This document shows, piece after piece, positions 42,961 to 56,710 of a DNA stretch of 64,000 nucleotides. Origin of the DNA: Lepturacanthus savala (Eukaryota > Chordata > Actinopteri > Scombriformes > Trichiuridae); the NCBI GenBank assembly GCA_030544235.1, contig CM060466.1, forward strand, positions 5,973,092 through 6,037,091. The letters are read 5' to 3'. The notes beneath the pieces are model-generated. The model ran no database searches. It was given only the letters and a program-made list of their open reading frames with translations, and was not told the DNA's origin. Position 1 is the stretch's first letter. Each line of letters begins with the position of its first letter. The position numbers and the translations under genes were made by a program.

Positions 42961-45640
42961 AGCAAGTTCTGTCACGTTATCTCCGAGTCTTCATCTGCTC
43001 GGCCAACGCCCTTCTGGTGACAGTAAATCGTTTAAAAAGCTTCACAGTTTTGGCTGAGATGGACGAATGATTGACCCAAAGGACTCATTTATTCCGGCAG
43101 AGGCCTGGGGGGGGGGGGTGTGGACTGAACAGATCCAGGCGGGTGATGAGGAGACGCTCGTCCTCCGTCTGGCTGCCGGAGACGCAGCGGAGATAACGAA
43201 AGTGGAGTAAATGGCGGAAAGATGGCGAGGGGTGGGGGTGGGGGGGGGAGACACCGAGAGCACTTTGAAGGTCACTGAGTTTAGCATGCCTCGCATAGCC
43301 CGCATTCCTCCTCCACTTCCATTTCAGCTTCCCAACTTTATCAACACACTCCTCCAAACTCCGTAACGGGCCTCGAATCGCGAGGGAAACCGGAAAAAAA
43401 AAAAAGTCGACGTGACAGACGGCGAGAAACGTCGGTTTTCCACAACGTGCAAGTGTCAGCAGCGAGATAAAGTGTAGATGAAGTAACGTACACGCACGGA
43501 ATCTTCCGTGCAGCGTTTCTTTTTGCAGCCAAACTCATGGAAACACGTTGCTGTGGTCACGCTTCCTCGCTTCCTGTGTGTGTGTGTGTGTGTGTGTATT
43601 GATCTTCTCCAGGCTCTGTAAAGGCAGCACTCTGGGAAAGAAACTGACACCAGCACTCTAAAATCTCAATGCAGCTCGATGCTTTTTTATTGATTTATTC
43701 AGACCAGCTGGCCGGAGCGGGGGGGAGGTTCAGCTGAGGACAGCGCCGACGACCACGAGACACGCCGCCGCGCTCTGTATGTGACAAATAACGCTCGGCG
43801 AGAGGAAGGAGTCAAAAAAATGACTCAAGTTTCTTAAAAATTGACATTTTGTGTTCCCGTTTTACAAAAACCGATAAGAATTATCCACCTAGAATATAAA
43901 AATAGTTGATGTGTTTGATTGTGTTTTTTCAGATTTTTTTTGAATTATCAAGGGTTTGGCGCCAAAAACTGTATAGGTGACATTTTCTGATTTTTACAGG
44001 AGCAATACTTAGTTATAGATATAAATGAATGAAATAATAAATGAATGTTCCATCTCATCACTCAACACCTTTGCATCCAAAATACTTCTCATATTTAACA
44101 TTCACTTGTTATTTCAACGCGCCTTTAAAATGTTCTTTTGAATGAAAATGTGCAGAATTTGCCACTAAAATCTTGATATGGATAAAGAAATTGAATTTTT
44201 TAGTCTTTATCTGGATTCATTGACCTTAATATCGTACAGCTACACACCAACTATGATATTGTAGTTTTAATTATTATTAGAATTAATTAATTATAGATGC
44301 AAAGTGATGGGCTTTAAAGGCTGGTCTCTAATAATGGCCTATATATTGAATGCAATATATGCATTGAAGAGACTGTTTTTGCTCGTTAAAAAACGGCGAA
44401 TAGCAAATCACTGGTGAGTTAACGTTGTTGCCATGCCAACCGCGGAGCTTGTTTTAGAGGCTGTAGAGTGAGGAGATTACTGGGAGAGACGAAGAGGAGG
44501 ATTAAAGTGAATTTGAGGATTTTTTTATTTAAAGGATGGTTAAACTTTGGAGCGGTAAGCTGTCTAAACATTGTTAATGTTATATAATGTAACTGAAGCT
44601 CGTATTTTATTGGTTCAAATCGACAAAACTTACATTTCTTCAATCGACTGGTTGTTTAAATAGAAATAGAGGCCTGTCTCTAATTGTGGCCTCCTCCTAT
44701 TGAAGTTAAATAACGGCCCAGCCCTTTATTAGAGAATTTACGGTATTTCAGCTCCTATATTTGGATATTACTTAAAGATATTAAGCTTCAAGGGTTTCAT
44801 ATTAATTTTTCTTTTACTAGTACACTACAGGGCATCACCTTTTTACGCCAACATTTTTATTATGACCTCCTTTCTGCTCCCAGGACTGTGCAAACATTCT
44901 TATTTTGAGCCTGATAATGTGAGCAACACATGGAAATTACTGACTCGCTATTAAGTTTTTCCAGAGTTGGCATTACCCCCGAGTATTTAATTATATAGCT
45001 TTTCTTTTTAATACTTTTTACACTTCTTAACATGCATTGCCACCACAAAAACACACACACACACAGATGTTCCATGTCAGAATTACAGGAAGGCTCCTGT
45101 AATGCTGACATCCACAAAACTATTCAAAAATTGAATATACAGCAGCAGTTAAGAGCTGATCCATTTTTAATGAGGTGTTGTTTCAGCTGGGTCAGAGCCA
45201 GATAAGGTAATAGATGCTAACTCTGCGGGTTAGAAAACAAATTGCAGGCAGCACAGCGCAGTGCGGGTTACATTAGCATTAGCCTGTTCATGTGACATCG
45301 GATGCATTCAGGCCAAGGTTTTCATTTTCATACTCGTCAATAATCCCTGGTGTTCTGTGTGGTACATCTACAATCATCCATTCCTCCTCTCATCTATTTC
45401 CTTTATATTGTCCCTGTTTGCAATAACATCGAAAATAGTACAATAAGATGTGTTTCCATTGTTACGTTTCTATTATTTCAACTGATTTGGGCACAATATT
45501 AAATGTAAAAAAAAAACAAATGCTGCGTTATAACCTTTTACACTCCCTTACAGAAAATATGCAGCATGACTCAGAAGTGCTCTGCAGTGTGATTGCCTTT
45601 GGCCCACATATCCTCATATATTACAAAACTCCCCCAAAAC

Positions 45641-45643
<3 letters not shown>

Positions 45644-45678
<35 letters not shown>
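45644..45678. repeat. (CA)n microsatellite
   Basis: A CA array of about 17 units lies here, followed at 45791-45819 by another of about 14 units, flanking a (GAAT)n-like stretch. Confidence 0.95.
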
Positions 45679-45682
<4 letters not shown>

Positions 45683-45790
45683 GGCCATTTTCACTTGAAA
45701 GAATGAACGAATGAATGAATAGAAGGATGAATGGAGAGGAAGCGTAGCTATGCCGTCACATTCCACATGTACACCTGAAGACCGCTGTGG

Positions 45791-45822
<32 letters not shown>

Positions 45823-45984
45823 GAAGCACACACTCCTGAACACACTGCGCTTGTGCTGAAATTAATGTTAAATGTAAATGTGGTTATTTTTGCAGCTTTT
45901 CTCTTGCTTATTATTATTATTGGATAAAACCATCAATGACACATAAGCTGCTAGTTTAGGCAATAATGTGAAATTAAACAAAAA

Positions 45985-46275
45985 TTGACATCTTAACAGG
46001 TGAAAATATCTTGTTTTTGGTAGAACATTGAGTAGAATTAACTTAATCCAATGGCAGATAATTTAACTTATTTCGAGTTTTTTTTCTTGATTTTAATCAG
46101 TTGGATTATTGTATATGTGTTATGTTGTGTGTTATATTTTATTAGTCCTGTTTTCCTAAAACAAGACCAAATTGACCCAAATCAAGAAAATAAAATAGAT
46201 CTACCAGTGCAATAAGATAATTCTACTCACTATTGGATTAATTCTACCAAAAACAAGATAAGATTTCAGTGTTTG
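45985..46275. mobile_element. Family A MITE, copy 3 (most complete)
   Basis: The left half (ATCTTAACAGGTGAAAATAT, TTGGTAGAACATTGAGTAGA) is the inverted counterpart of the right half (TCTACTCACTATTGGATTAA, TACCAAAAACAAGATAAGAT), forming long imperfect inverted repeats around an AT-rich centre. It is about 290 bp and non-coding. Confidence 0.65.
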
Positions 46276-46335
46276 CGGCGTAGTGTAGTTTTCGTAACAT
46301 TGTGTATTGCGATATTTCGGCTAGACAGTAACACA

Positions 46336-46338
<3 letters not shown>

Positions 46339-46384
<46 letters not shown>
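46339..46384. repeat. (CA)n microsatellite
   Basis: A 46-bp CA array lies in intron 1. Another of 33 bp is at 46636-46668. Confidence 0.95.
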
Positions 46385-46386
<2 letters not shown>

Positions 46387-46632
46387 TCCTGCTCAGCAAT
46401 CCTTGTGAGAGTGTCTGAGTAAACAGTTTTAAACTAAAACTGACATTTCAGACCATCCCCAGAGGGCTAATCCCGATCTGGACTCTTCACTTCCTGACAC
46501 GTGACCTTTGACCCTTACGGCGGCTTCCAACCCCCGTGATCAAAACCATCCCCAGTGACCCGAAAGGTCGCCGGCTCCCCTCTGGTCCCACAAACAGCAA
46601 AGCCAACATGTGTGTGAACATAAAGAAAGAAG

Positions 46633-46670
<38 letters not shown>

Positions 46671-47963
46671 TTAAAGCGACTTAAGTCAAACTAGAAACCG
46701 TCGGATAAATTCGGCCGCCTCCTTTTCTCTCCTTTGAGCTTCACCTAATTTTTTTTTTTCTCTCATTCTTCACTTTCATCTCATCGTGGAACGGTCGGAA
46801 AATAAACAACTCCAGCCCTGGAAATAGATTCCTACTTGTTTTCCCCTTTTCGCAGACTTCGCTTTCCGACTGTCTTGTCTTTTACTCGCCTATCTTTTGC
46901 CCCCCCCCCTCTTTTGTCTTGCCAAACCTTACATCTCCACCTATCTTTACATCTCAGCTGCTCCGTTCTTGGCTCCACTCTCGTTTTTCAGCCGTCTCCC
47001 TTTCACTTAAACTTTCTCCCACTGGTCTCTCGCTCGTTTTCTTTTTTTTTTTTTTCCCCCTCTTTCTCCCTGGTCGGTGGCGGGTCTTGAGAACAGGCCT
47101 CATGCAATAGCAGATGCCTCCATATTTGGACACGCTGATGGAACCGAGGGATGAGGCTCTCACACGATCCTCCTTCAAATGCCCTCCCATCCATCCATCC
47201 CTCCTCCCTTCCCCTCTTTTTGTGCCATCATTTTAGTCCAGGGAGTTCGTCACTCTCTCCCTCCGTTTCCTCCCTTTCTTTTTTTCTCTCCCTTTATCTT
47301 TTTTTTTTTTTTCCCAAATCGCCTTTTTCAGAGCACCTATGGGCATGCAGACCTTTGTCACAGTATGTATCCAGAACCGGTTTATACCGGAACCAGTTTG
47401 AAATAAACAATATGGCTAACTTATTTATAGCAGCATACAATCGGCTCAGTAAAATCAAGGTGTTTTACTTCACATGTAATCAGTTTTTAACAAGATAAAC
47501 TTTATTGATCCCACACCAGGAAAACAGAATCAGGGATACCATTATAAGAAATATGTAGAAACTATATTGCACCAGAATTAAATACAGAATAAAAGTATGT
47601 CAGATTATATCAGATTATGAAATATAGACTATACTGCACCAGAATAATTAACAGAATACAGTATGTCAGTTTATAATTTCACTATTTGCAAATATTTTAT
47701 ACATACATAAGTGCAAAAAGCAGCTATATTTTATATAGTCATCAAAAAAAAGACAAGAACTTTGACCAAGATTCAACATAACAAGCAGAATTTGAATTAG
47801 AATCAATTAAAATCTGTTGGAGGCAAAATGCTTTTTCACCATCTCACTGTTTATTATTGGCTCTTCCTTCAGTGGGTCCTACAAGTGTGTGTGTGTGTGT
47901 GTGTGTGCGCAATGGGATGACAGGAACAGTGACGCACTCCGACTTTCACTGCGTCACTCCGAT

Positions 47964-47965
<2 letters not shown>

Positions 47966-48016
<51 letters not shown>
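47966..48016. repeat. (CA)n microsatellite paired with an upstream (TG)n
   Basis: A 51-bp CA array follows a 22-bp TG array at about 47885-47906. The two are self-complementary across about 60 bp and could form a hairpin. Confidence 0.9.
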
Positions 48017-48017
<1 letters not shown>

Positions 48018-48627
48018 CTGTTAAAATGCATTTAAGTTTCTTCCTTCACAAGCCAGTGAGTTTCTCTCAGGGAGGCCTGTCGCTCAGCGGCAGAGGACAG
48101 TCCTTGAGCAAGAAATGACCAACCTTGGTCCTGCTGTGCAAAGAGGACACTGATGACGTCCGGCACATGGCTTTGTCTCCCGCGTGTCCACACATTTGGC
48201 CACGTATATTAACCCCAGACACGCCGACAGGTGAGTTGCAAATATAGGCGGATGTGACGTCCAGACGTCCAGCCAGGTACCGGAGGTTAACAGGCGTCCG
48301 TAAATAAAATAAAACGCCCCAAAACACGGGTTTATACTTTTCCCTGTGGGTTTATCTTCTTATAACATATGAAGCATAGTCTCGCTTGAGTCATACGGTC
48401 GTTGCATGGGGTGATTCATTCTGCTGTATGCCATGGATTCACAGTGCCCTCATCAGCCTCAAATATACACACATATATATGCACTCACACACACATACAC
48501 ACACACACATACACACACATACACACACACCTCCCCTCCCCCCCTGCCCTTAAGCTAGACTGTGGGAAATCCTTGGGAAAGGGTCATGACCAGAAAATAT
48601 GCTTCTACTTCTTCTTTTCTTTCTCTC

Positions 48628-48655
48628 TCCTCCTCCTCCTCCTCCTCCTCCTCCT
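48628..48655. repeat. (TCC)n microsatellite
   Basis: About nine TCC units lie in intron 1. Poly-Ser, poly-Pro or poly-Glu open frames through it are artefacts. Confidence 0.9.
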
Positions 48656-51600
48656 TCCCTGTCGTGTCACACAGCTCCGTCTGTCCGCAGACCACCAGGG
48701 AACGCGGCTCCACAGGCCGTTTACGGTCAGCCCGGCGGATGCAGGTTCTCCGAGGCATTTTCAGACGAATTCTGTGGCATCGGAAATCACACGCAGTTGT
48801 TTTATCAGCTCAAACGAGCGGCGTTCACGAATATTTTAGCGTCTTAATTACGGAGTTTTGATGCGGTAGCGACCTCGAACACATATCCAAGCTGTACCAA
48901 GCTTTATGTCAGAATCTGACCATCCCAAAATCTGTTTTTAATAGAGGCGGGCATGCAACAGGTGAGCAAACAGTGCAGTTACAATGAAAACAGGAAAAAA
49001 AACAGTGAGAAATCACTGTATCAAGTGTGCAGGTAACAGGAAGGTGGATCTATAGTTGAGCATCACAGGCTCAATATTTATTTCAATATTATTCTCAGAG
49101 AAGGAAAATGAAGCCCCGATGAATCCCAGTTTAGAAGTTTACAAAAAGACTGATATAGCTCATCCGTAACGGCTGATTTGTTTTTTTCCCCTCACGTGAA
49201 TAGGATAAAATTCTTAACCTTTAGATATCACCATGAAAATCACTAACATTAAGACAAACAAAACATGCATTGCAAGTTTTTTTGGGGGGAAATTCTTTGT
49301 TAGCATTGCATAAATTAGCATGGATTCCACCGTTTTGACTGCACGGGTATAAAGGTGCTGCGGTGGTACCAGCATGAAAACTGGGTCTAAGTGCTCTTGC
49401 TACCAGCTATATACACACCTGAGAATACACCATAGGCCAGTGATTCTCAATCTTTTCCATCCCATAAACTGAGATAAATTAGACCATATGGCAACAACTG
49501 TATTTTAACAGCGGGGAAAGAAGAAAACACTGAAGAAACAGGAGAAACACCGGCTCATCCCCCCTTTTCATCCATTTTTAACACATCCAGCAAACAAAGA
49601 CGTCTGATCACTTCACAGCCAGAGAACAAGCTCAGTACCTCTGCCAAGAAACTGCACCCCGACCCGACGCCTCGCCTTGTAATGATCCGGCGAAGATTTA
49701 AGCAGAGATAATTCATCTGAAAGAAAATTCATCGCCCCGAAACCTCACTTCTCCCCGCACAGGCGATAAAATCTCGTTCCCTTTATCTCTCTTATAAGCA
49801 CTTCAGCTATATAAACCCATGCAAAGGAAGCTCATGGATTTTTTAACAGGCTCGGGGCCTCGCTCCGTATCCATTATTCAGAACTGCCGTTTAACACGGC
49901 ACCATTCCAGCTTGCTGTAGTTGCTGCACACACACACACACACACACACACAAGCAGCTGCTGCTGCCACACTGACAGATACAGCTGTCGCAAAAGTTGG
50001 ATGTTTTAAACAGTTGTCATGTTATACACTTGCTCACTAAACAGAGAATAATAGTAGGTGAATAGAAGAGATGAATGTGCTGCAGGACGTTTTCATCTGG
50101 CCCCGAAAACCAAAATGAAAGTTTACAGAAAGCCAATGGAAACGCACCCAACGCACCCAACGCACCCTTGATCCCTGCCATTCTGACAGTCATACATTCT
50201 GCATGAGCTGGTCAATTAGTAACATTACGACAGGCGGGTCAGGTAGGCCTTTGTCCCCAGGAAGTGAATCATCTGGACTCTCTCTAGGTTTAATGGCCAG
50301 CACCGAGCAAGACACGGCAGGAGTTTAACATTTATTTAACACGTTGCCCCAAGCAGTTGTGTGAGACGTTCACACAAGTGTCTGCAAAAAAAAAAAAGCT
50401 GACAGTTCCACAAAGCAATTAGAGAATAATCACGTCTCATGCAACACTTGTTTATTTCACTATATCTAGGCAGACCGGTAAATTGTCATATGGTGCGTAG
50501 CTTTTTCTTCTGGCTAGAGTTGCAAAGCTGTCATAGTTAGAAAAAGTTGGAAACTTTCTATAGGAGTTAACAGGAATATATGGGAATAGAATTCAAAAAT
50601 TGAAGGTTGGCCCTTAACATAACAGGAAAAAAGGTAAAGCATGCATTGCTATGACTGTGAGAATCATCAGAAAGGCTGCATTTACAAAATGTTGATTCAT
50701 CTCTATAATGCAAGTACACTCCTCAATCACACGCACATCGTTTACTGCAGAACTATTGAGGCCACGCCCCCTTCATGCACTTCCTGCATCACATGCACAT
50801 GCACAGCTTAACTTCCCATGGAGAGTTTACCGGAAACTTTGCAACTCTACTTATGGCACTGGCTAACTACTTTAGCATAGGGGATAATCTCCTTCTCCTA
50901 TTCCTTTGTTATCACGGCCGTCTGTTGTGTTATCTGAGCGTTTTGATTGGCTGTTGCATTAACTAGTTTCACAAAGTTGAGAGTGTTGTGGCTGAGTTTC
51001 AGTCAGTAAACTTTTCTGTTTTTCCGCGATTGGTTGCCTAGCGGTAGCTAGCTTATCCAAATAATGTGGTAGAGGTTGAAACTAAACTTTTCTTTTCTAC
51101 CAGTTATCATGGCAACAACCAACTGCTTGAGCAATTCTGGTTTTCCTCGAAGCGGTAGTTGTCCGCGGTGTCGTCGTGTTAGCTGCTGCGGTGAAGCTAA
51201 TGTTGCTAACCACTGACAGGAAGTGTCTGTGCATAAGCCTTGCACAAAAAAAAAAAACCCAGACCTGTTAAACTTGCATGACCTTTCTATCTGCATTTAT
51301 ATTTAACTAATGCAGTGCCCTGAGTAAGTATTCCTATAAAAATGATGGACGCTTAAGTAGATTTTTTTTATGTTTGGCCAAATGGTTATTTTACGAAAAA
51401 AGCTACACTTTGACGACAGTTTGGATGTCAATCTACATATCGGTTTTTAAATTTTGTTGATCGGCCAAGTAAAAATAATTCTCTTACTTCATGATTTTTC
51501 CTGTATAATGCACCAAACTGGGAATGTTATTTTTAAATGTGTTTCTAAATAAAAGAGTTTAGGCTCAGATTTTGTTCTGTTAGGTGATAGTGCTGGGATT

Positions 51601-53314
51601 TCCTTAAGGTCTGTGAATGTGTCTCAGAGTAAGACGTGTGTTAGCGCGAGGAATAGTAGAAAGTAGCGGCTAAACCGGCTATCGTCTTGATTTTTGTTGC
51701 ATCGGCTGTACGATCCGTGCAGGAAGAAACGGAGCTTTGAAATGTAAGGAAAGCAACATGAGGAGGAGCCGTGATGTGGAGCTTTACACCGTAACTAAAG
51801 CTCTGCTGCAGGATAGCGCTGCGATACGCAAGTCTATGGGATTTTAACTATTTGTGGCATAAACACCTTTATTATAAAGTGTTCTACCCCTACATCACCA
51901 CACCAGGGATTTATACTTTTAATGATAATTGAACTGAACTGGAATATAAGTGAAAATAATCCCACACCATCGTACCATGTGCAGCTATATCTGAAAGCTG
52001 AGGATGATCTGACAAACAGAGAGAGAGAGACACACGAGCCACAGACACACAGACACTCCTCGCTTTTATAGATGGATGATTCATGCAAGCTGGATTTATA
52101 AATATCTATCTAATGTTATATGTGCTGGGAATTTTAAGCTACGGATTCCCCCTGCCAGGATTGTATTTGGGGAGAAACTGCAAGTCACAGTGTGTAATAA
52201 AACGACACACGTGGACCAGACTAGGAGAGAATATTTCAGCACCTGCAGGTAAACGCATACATGTAAAGATACTAAATAAGTGAGAATTCATATACAAGCA
52301 TAAGCCAGAGTGTAACCTTTGGTTTCTTTCGTCTCCATCATGCTACACACACAATCTAGAGGGACCGGACAGACCTGTCACATCGATGATATAACAGCAA
52401 CATGTAGGTGACTCATCTGTTTGAGATTCAACTAATGACAGAAATAACTTCAGACTTCTACCAAAAATAGTAATAAAAGGTGTATTTTTATGAGTTGCTA
52501 ATGGTCAGGAAGGACCAGGCGTTTATTACAGTAAGCGCACGTGTTTGTGTGTGCGTGCACGTTTGTGTGTGTGTGTGTGTGTCCGTGCGCGCCACAAATC
52601 TATAATCAGGCCAGGACAGGGTTGGGCACGCTTATCAACACTGAACACACATGCAAACACCTTTGACTCAACACATTCTTGAGCAATCGGAATGACAAAC
52701 TTCTGGTTAAATATGTGGAGGGGGGTGTGAGCAGCAGCTACTACAGATTTGTAGTAGTAGGAGACTGATATGTAGAGAAAAGTCCTGTCAGGATAGAGAG
52801 AGGGTGGTGGTGAAGATGAAAGAGTGACAGGAGACGGAGGAGAAGCCTCTGTGTGTTTTACTGGATTCTATTTATACTCATTAGGTCTGAAAATGCATCT
52901 TTTTTGCTATTTTGACCATTTGTCATCGTCTTATATAAATGATCCAATCGCTAATATTTTAAGTTGGAATTTAGGGGAAATATCAGTAGTTTATAGACTC
53001 AAAAAGAAATATATACATACCTACCAGTAGTAAAATCAGAAAGACTGATCACTTTGCAGCGGTCTATTTTTTTCAGTGTGTATTTACACATATTTCCATT
53101 CTATTCAATTTACACCTTTATTTATAATCAAATCTCATTTACAACCTTGTCAAGATAACAGATACTTAACACAAAATGAATTAAAAACAAGTGCAAACAG
53201 CAGTAGGCAGGCCTGTATGCCTATATACTTATATTTACCATCTCATTGTCTGAAAAAAACTTTATACGGCCAATAAAAGACGATTCCGATTCTAAAAATT
53301 CCCCTTTTCTTTAA

Positions 53315-53843
53315 CCCGTTAAACTCCAGGTTCCCCCTGAGATTGCTCCACTAATCATGTACAAATATAGTGAAGCTATACATCAAATTAAACAGGAGAA
53401 ACTCCACTACAAGCACATATAAGTCATATTTACACACACCAAACACAACTCCAACACCAAGCTAATTAATTAACAAATATGAAAATCGGTATACGATCAT
53501 AAAGCCGACCCAATCGCCACATTTTGACGGCTAGCGCTCTGATACTTCATGTTACACAAACAAATGACATCTCATATGAAAGCTGAGACTGTGACGAGTC
53601 CAACGGTACCATCGGTGTAGCTTTATGACAAAAACTCAGTAAACTAGCAGCCAAAAAACGACTTTTTGTTTGAAGCGACTAACAAAAAATGTGTTTTTTT
53701 TGTTGCTGTTTTGGGATGAAAATGTTTATTTGAGATCAATAAATGGTCGTTTAGTGTCGACCAACATCTCTGTGTTTATTCCAGACATACCCTACTGACT
53801 ATGGGGATGTCCTAAACCTAAAAATGGGCTGGAGGTCAAGGGG
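53315..53843 (-). mobile_element. piggyBac-like MITE, copy 2 (TTAA-flanked, inverted)
   Basis: The 529-bp element starts CCCGTTAAACTCCAGG and ends GGAGGTCAAGGGG between TTAA at 53311-53314 and 53844-53847. It is the reverse complement of the element at 26083-26606 over its whole length, with scattered substitutions and small indels. It has no transposase frame. Confidence 0.7.
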
Positions 53844-54175
53844 TTAAATTTTTTTGTTCCCCTGGTGAATCCCTCTCCTCTGCTTGGCTGACCACATTTT
53901 TTCCTCCCGTTCCGTTATCGTACACGCCGACACACGCTTTCCAGGCCACCTAGTCAAGCGATCGTGGTTTGAGGACCAATCAGATACAGGTGGCGGGGGG
54001 TGAACCAGCAGCACGCCGGGTCACTGGCCTCAGGGCGTCTGTCTCCTCTCCACTTTACACACATCGTCGCTCTCGCACATGTAACGGACACATGGGGCAG
54101 GAGACATGTATGCAAATAAAGAGACAGACGGCATGTTTTGTGCATACATGCATGCAGCATCCTGACAATCTTGCC

Positions 54176-54402
54176 AAAACCTTGTTTTTGGTACAATTAG
54201 TCCAACATCGAGTCGGATTTTCTTATTCAGATGGCAGATAATTTAGCTTTTTTCTAGTTTTTTTTCTTGATTTCAGTCAATTTAATCATTTTTTAAATGA
54301 AAATACTAGTCTTATTTACCTAAAACAAGACCAAATTGACCCACAATTGAAAAAAATAACTTCTAAGTCTAAGATAGAATAAGGATAATGAGATAATTCT
54401 AG
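54176..54402. mobile_element. Family A MITE, copy 4 (end-degraded)
   Basis: The copy contains CTTGTTTTTGGTACAATTAG and AGATGGCAGATAATTTAGCT, matching the other family A copies, with the inverted right half shortened (AGGATAATGAGATAATTCTA). Confidence 0.5.
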
Positions 54403-54404
54403 GG

Positions 54405-54575
54405 CATGTGTGTCAAACTCAAGGCCCGGGGGCCAAATCTGGCCCGACACCTGGTTTTCTGTGGCCCCTGAAGAGTGATGATTTATTACGAGATGAGAAA
54501 GTGAATAAATGAACGTAACGGAGACAAAGCTGGTCACGTTGTCTTTGTACGACTTCGTTAACTCCAAAATCTTTT
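54405..54575 (+). repeat. Dispersed repeat family D, copy 2 (hAT-like)
   Basis: The copy begins GTGTCAAACTCAAGGCCCGG and runs parallel to the copy at 35414-35620. It sits directly next to family A copy 4. Confidence 0.55.
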
Positions 54576-55816
54576 CTCAATTGGCCACGAAGGTCGTTTA
54601 AAAACAGGAAAGTTTCCATTTGTCCTTATTTTCCTTTATTAAAGTACATCTGTCATTACTTTCTTGTCCTTTCTATTCTTTAATATTTAGCACAGCAACA
54701 CAAAACCATAGATTCAAATCTTTGAAACATCCATTAAATAAATAAAATGGTGGTAAATAGTGGTTATCAGCATATTCTTGTATGAGTCTCTAGATATCGG
54801 TGATGATTTTACATGTTTTACTGCAGCATTTCTGATAATTAGTCACTAACAACAAGATTACATTATTTCTGCATCAGCACATTTTAAAATTCTGGTCAAA
54901 AACTTAGTAAATTGTCACCAGCACTGTTAATAATAATAATATGTAGATACATATATATGATCTTTACATTTAACCTTTGAGGGAAACCAGAAGCTGATGT
55001 GGCCCAGGATGAAACTGAGTTCATGCATATTATTTATTAATCGTGTTTTTGGAGGAGGTATACATTTGGGTAATTTTGTCTTCTTGTCATTGTTAAGTTG
55101 TAATTTTAACTTGTAATCTTGTAAACATATAATATTGTAAACTCTTCCAATTTCCTGCAAGGTATAAATAAAGTTTTTTCAATTCCACTCCAACATACCT
55201 CGATTTAATTGACGGTTTAATAATTTATAATAGGAAAGTGGAACCTATGATTATTAAATGGACTGAATGACTGAATCATATTTCGGAACTTTCTTTTCTG
55301 CTTCGGAATTCTACAGAAATATACGGAATAGGCCTTTTTCACAGGAACTACTTTGACTTGTAAAAGCAGGAATTCCTGATAACATTTACAATGAAAGCGC
55401 GACAGTATCCTACCACGAGTGATACCAGGCTCCTGAAACTGACTCAGCCGATTGGAATTCAGCCATCGTTAATCGTATTATTTAGAAATTATTTAGAAAT
55501 GTCACTTTCTTCCTCTTTGCAAAATGAGCCGGCTCGCCAGCAACAGCTCAGATCTAACAATATCTGTCAAGGTGTTTGGAAAGTTAGATACTTCAATGTG
55601 ACACTGTTGGACTCGTACCTGAGCGTGAACGAAGCCAAATAAAGAGATGAAACAGCGAAGCCCGTGACCCAGCAGGGCTGGCCTGGTTATGGTTAAAGCT
55701 CCGCCGTTTGCTGCTGCATATTTAGGTGACACGTTTGATTTAGCACAGACTAACCAGCCGGAGGGCATGGACTTCCTGCTACACACTGTATGGGAAGGAT
55801 GGGCTTGTTTGTACGT

Positions 55817-55849
<33 letters not shown>

Positions 55850-55919
55850 GGGGATGCACAAAAAGGAAAAAATAGATATATGCAGCCATAGTGTTTCGTA
55901 TGTGTGAACACATGAAGAT

Positions 55920-55920
<1 letters not shown>

Positions 55921-55969
<49 letters not shown>
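55921..55969. repeat. (CA)n microsatellite
   Basis: A 49-bp CA array lies here, with another of about 26 bp at 55818-55843. Three overlapping Cys-Val open frames on the minus strand derive from these repeats. Confidence 0.95.
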
Positions 55970-55972
<3 letters not shown>

Positions 55973-56094
55973 CGGCAAATTCCAAATACACACAGATTGA
56001 ATAAAATAAAAAAATGTTATTTAAATTGAATGTAAATTAGATGAGGTAAATTTATCAAACCATCTTAATTAAGTGCTAAATCATCATCACAGTT

Positions 56095-56710
56095 ACGTTG
56101 AATTTACTAAACATTATGATGTTGAATTTACTAAACCTTGTTAGATTGACTTTAATAAACCTTATTATGTGTAATTTACTAAACACCATTATGTTGATTT
56201 TACTAAACCTCATTATGTTGAATTTACTAAAGTTCATTATGTGGAATTTACTAAACATTATGTTGATTTTACTAAGCATTATGTTGAATTTACTAAACCT
56301 CATTATGTTGAATTTACTAAAGTTTATTATGTGTAATTTACTAAACACCATTATGTTGATTTTACGAAACATTACGTTGAATTTACTAAACCTCATTATG
56401 TTGAATTTACTAAAGTTTATTATGTGGAATTTACTAAACACCATTATGTTGATTTTACTAAACATTACGTTGAATTTACTAAACATTATGATGTTGAATT
56501 TACTAAAGTTTATTATGTGGAATTTACTAAACACCATTATGTTTATTTTACTAAACATTATGTTGAATTTACTAAACCTTATAAGATTGACTTTAATAAA
56601 CCTTATTATGTGTAATTTACTAAACCTCATTATGTTGAATTTACTAAAGTTCATTATGTGTAATTTACTAAACACCATTCTGTTAATTTTCCCCAACATT
56701 ACTACATTTA
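56095..56710. repeat. AT-rich minisatellite with 21- and 24-bp units
   Basis: The basic unit reads like CATTATGTTGAATTTACTAA plus one to four bases (AC, ACCT, ACAC). It is repeated roughly 25 times over 0.6 kb with point variants (GAATTT/GATTTT, AAACCT/AAACAC/AAAGTT). Units are mostly 21 or 24 bp, so all are multiples of three. As a result, frames of 206 codons (plus) and 207 codons (minus) stay open. Translation gives monotonous Leu/Asn/Ile or Phe/Ser/Lys peptides. I regard these as non-coding. Confidence 0.85.

Noticed and set aside
55502..55993. A 163-residue minus-strand frame with Cys-Val runs
   Set aside because: It is largely translation of (CA)n arrays, and the remainder has no similarity I recognise.
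56095..56710. CRISPR-like array
   Set aside because: The units are contiguous with no unique spacers, and the DNA is a vertebrate intron.
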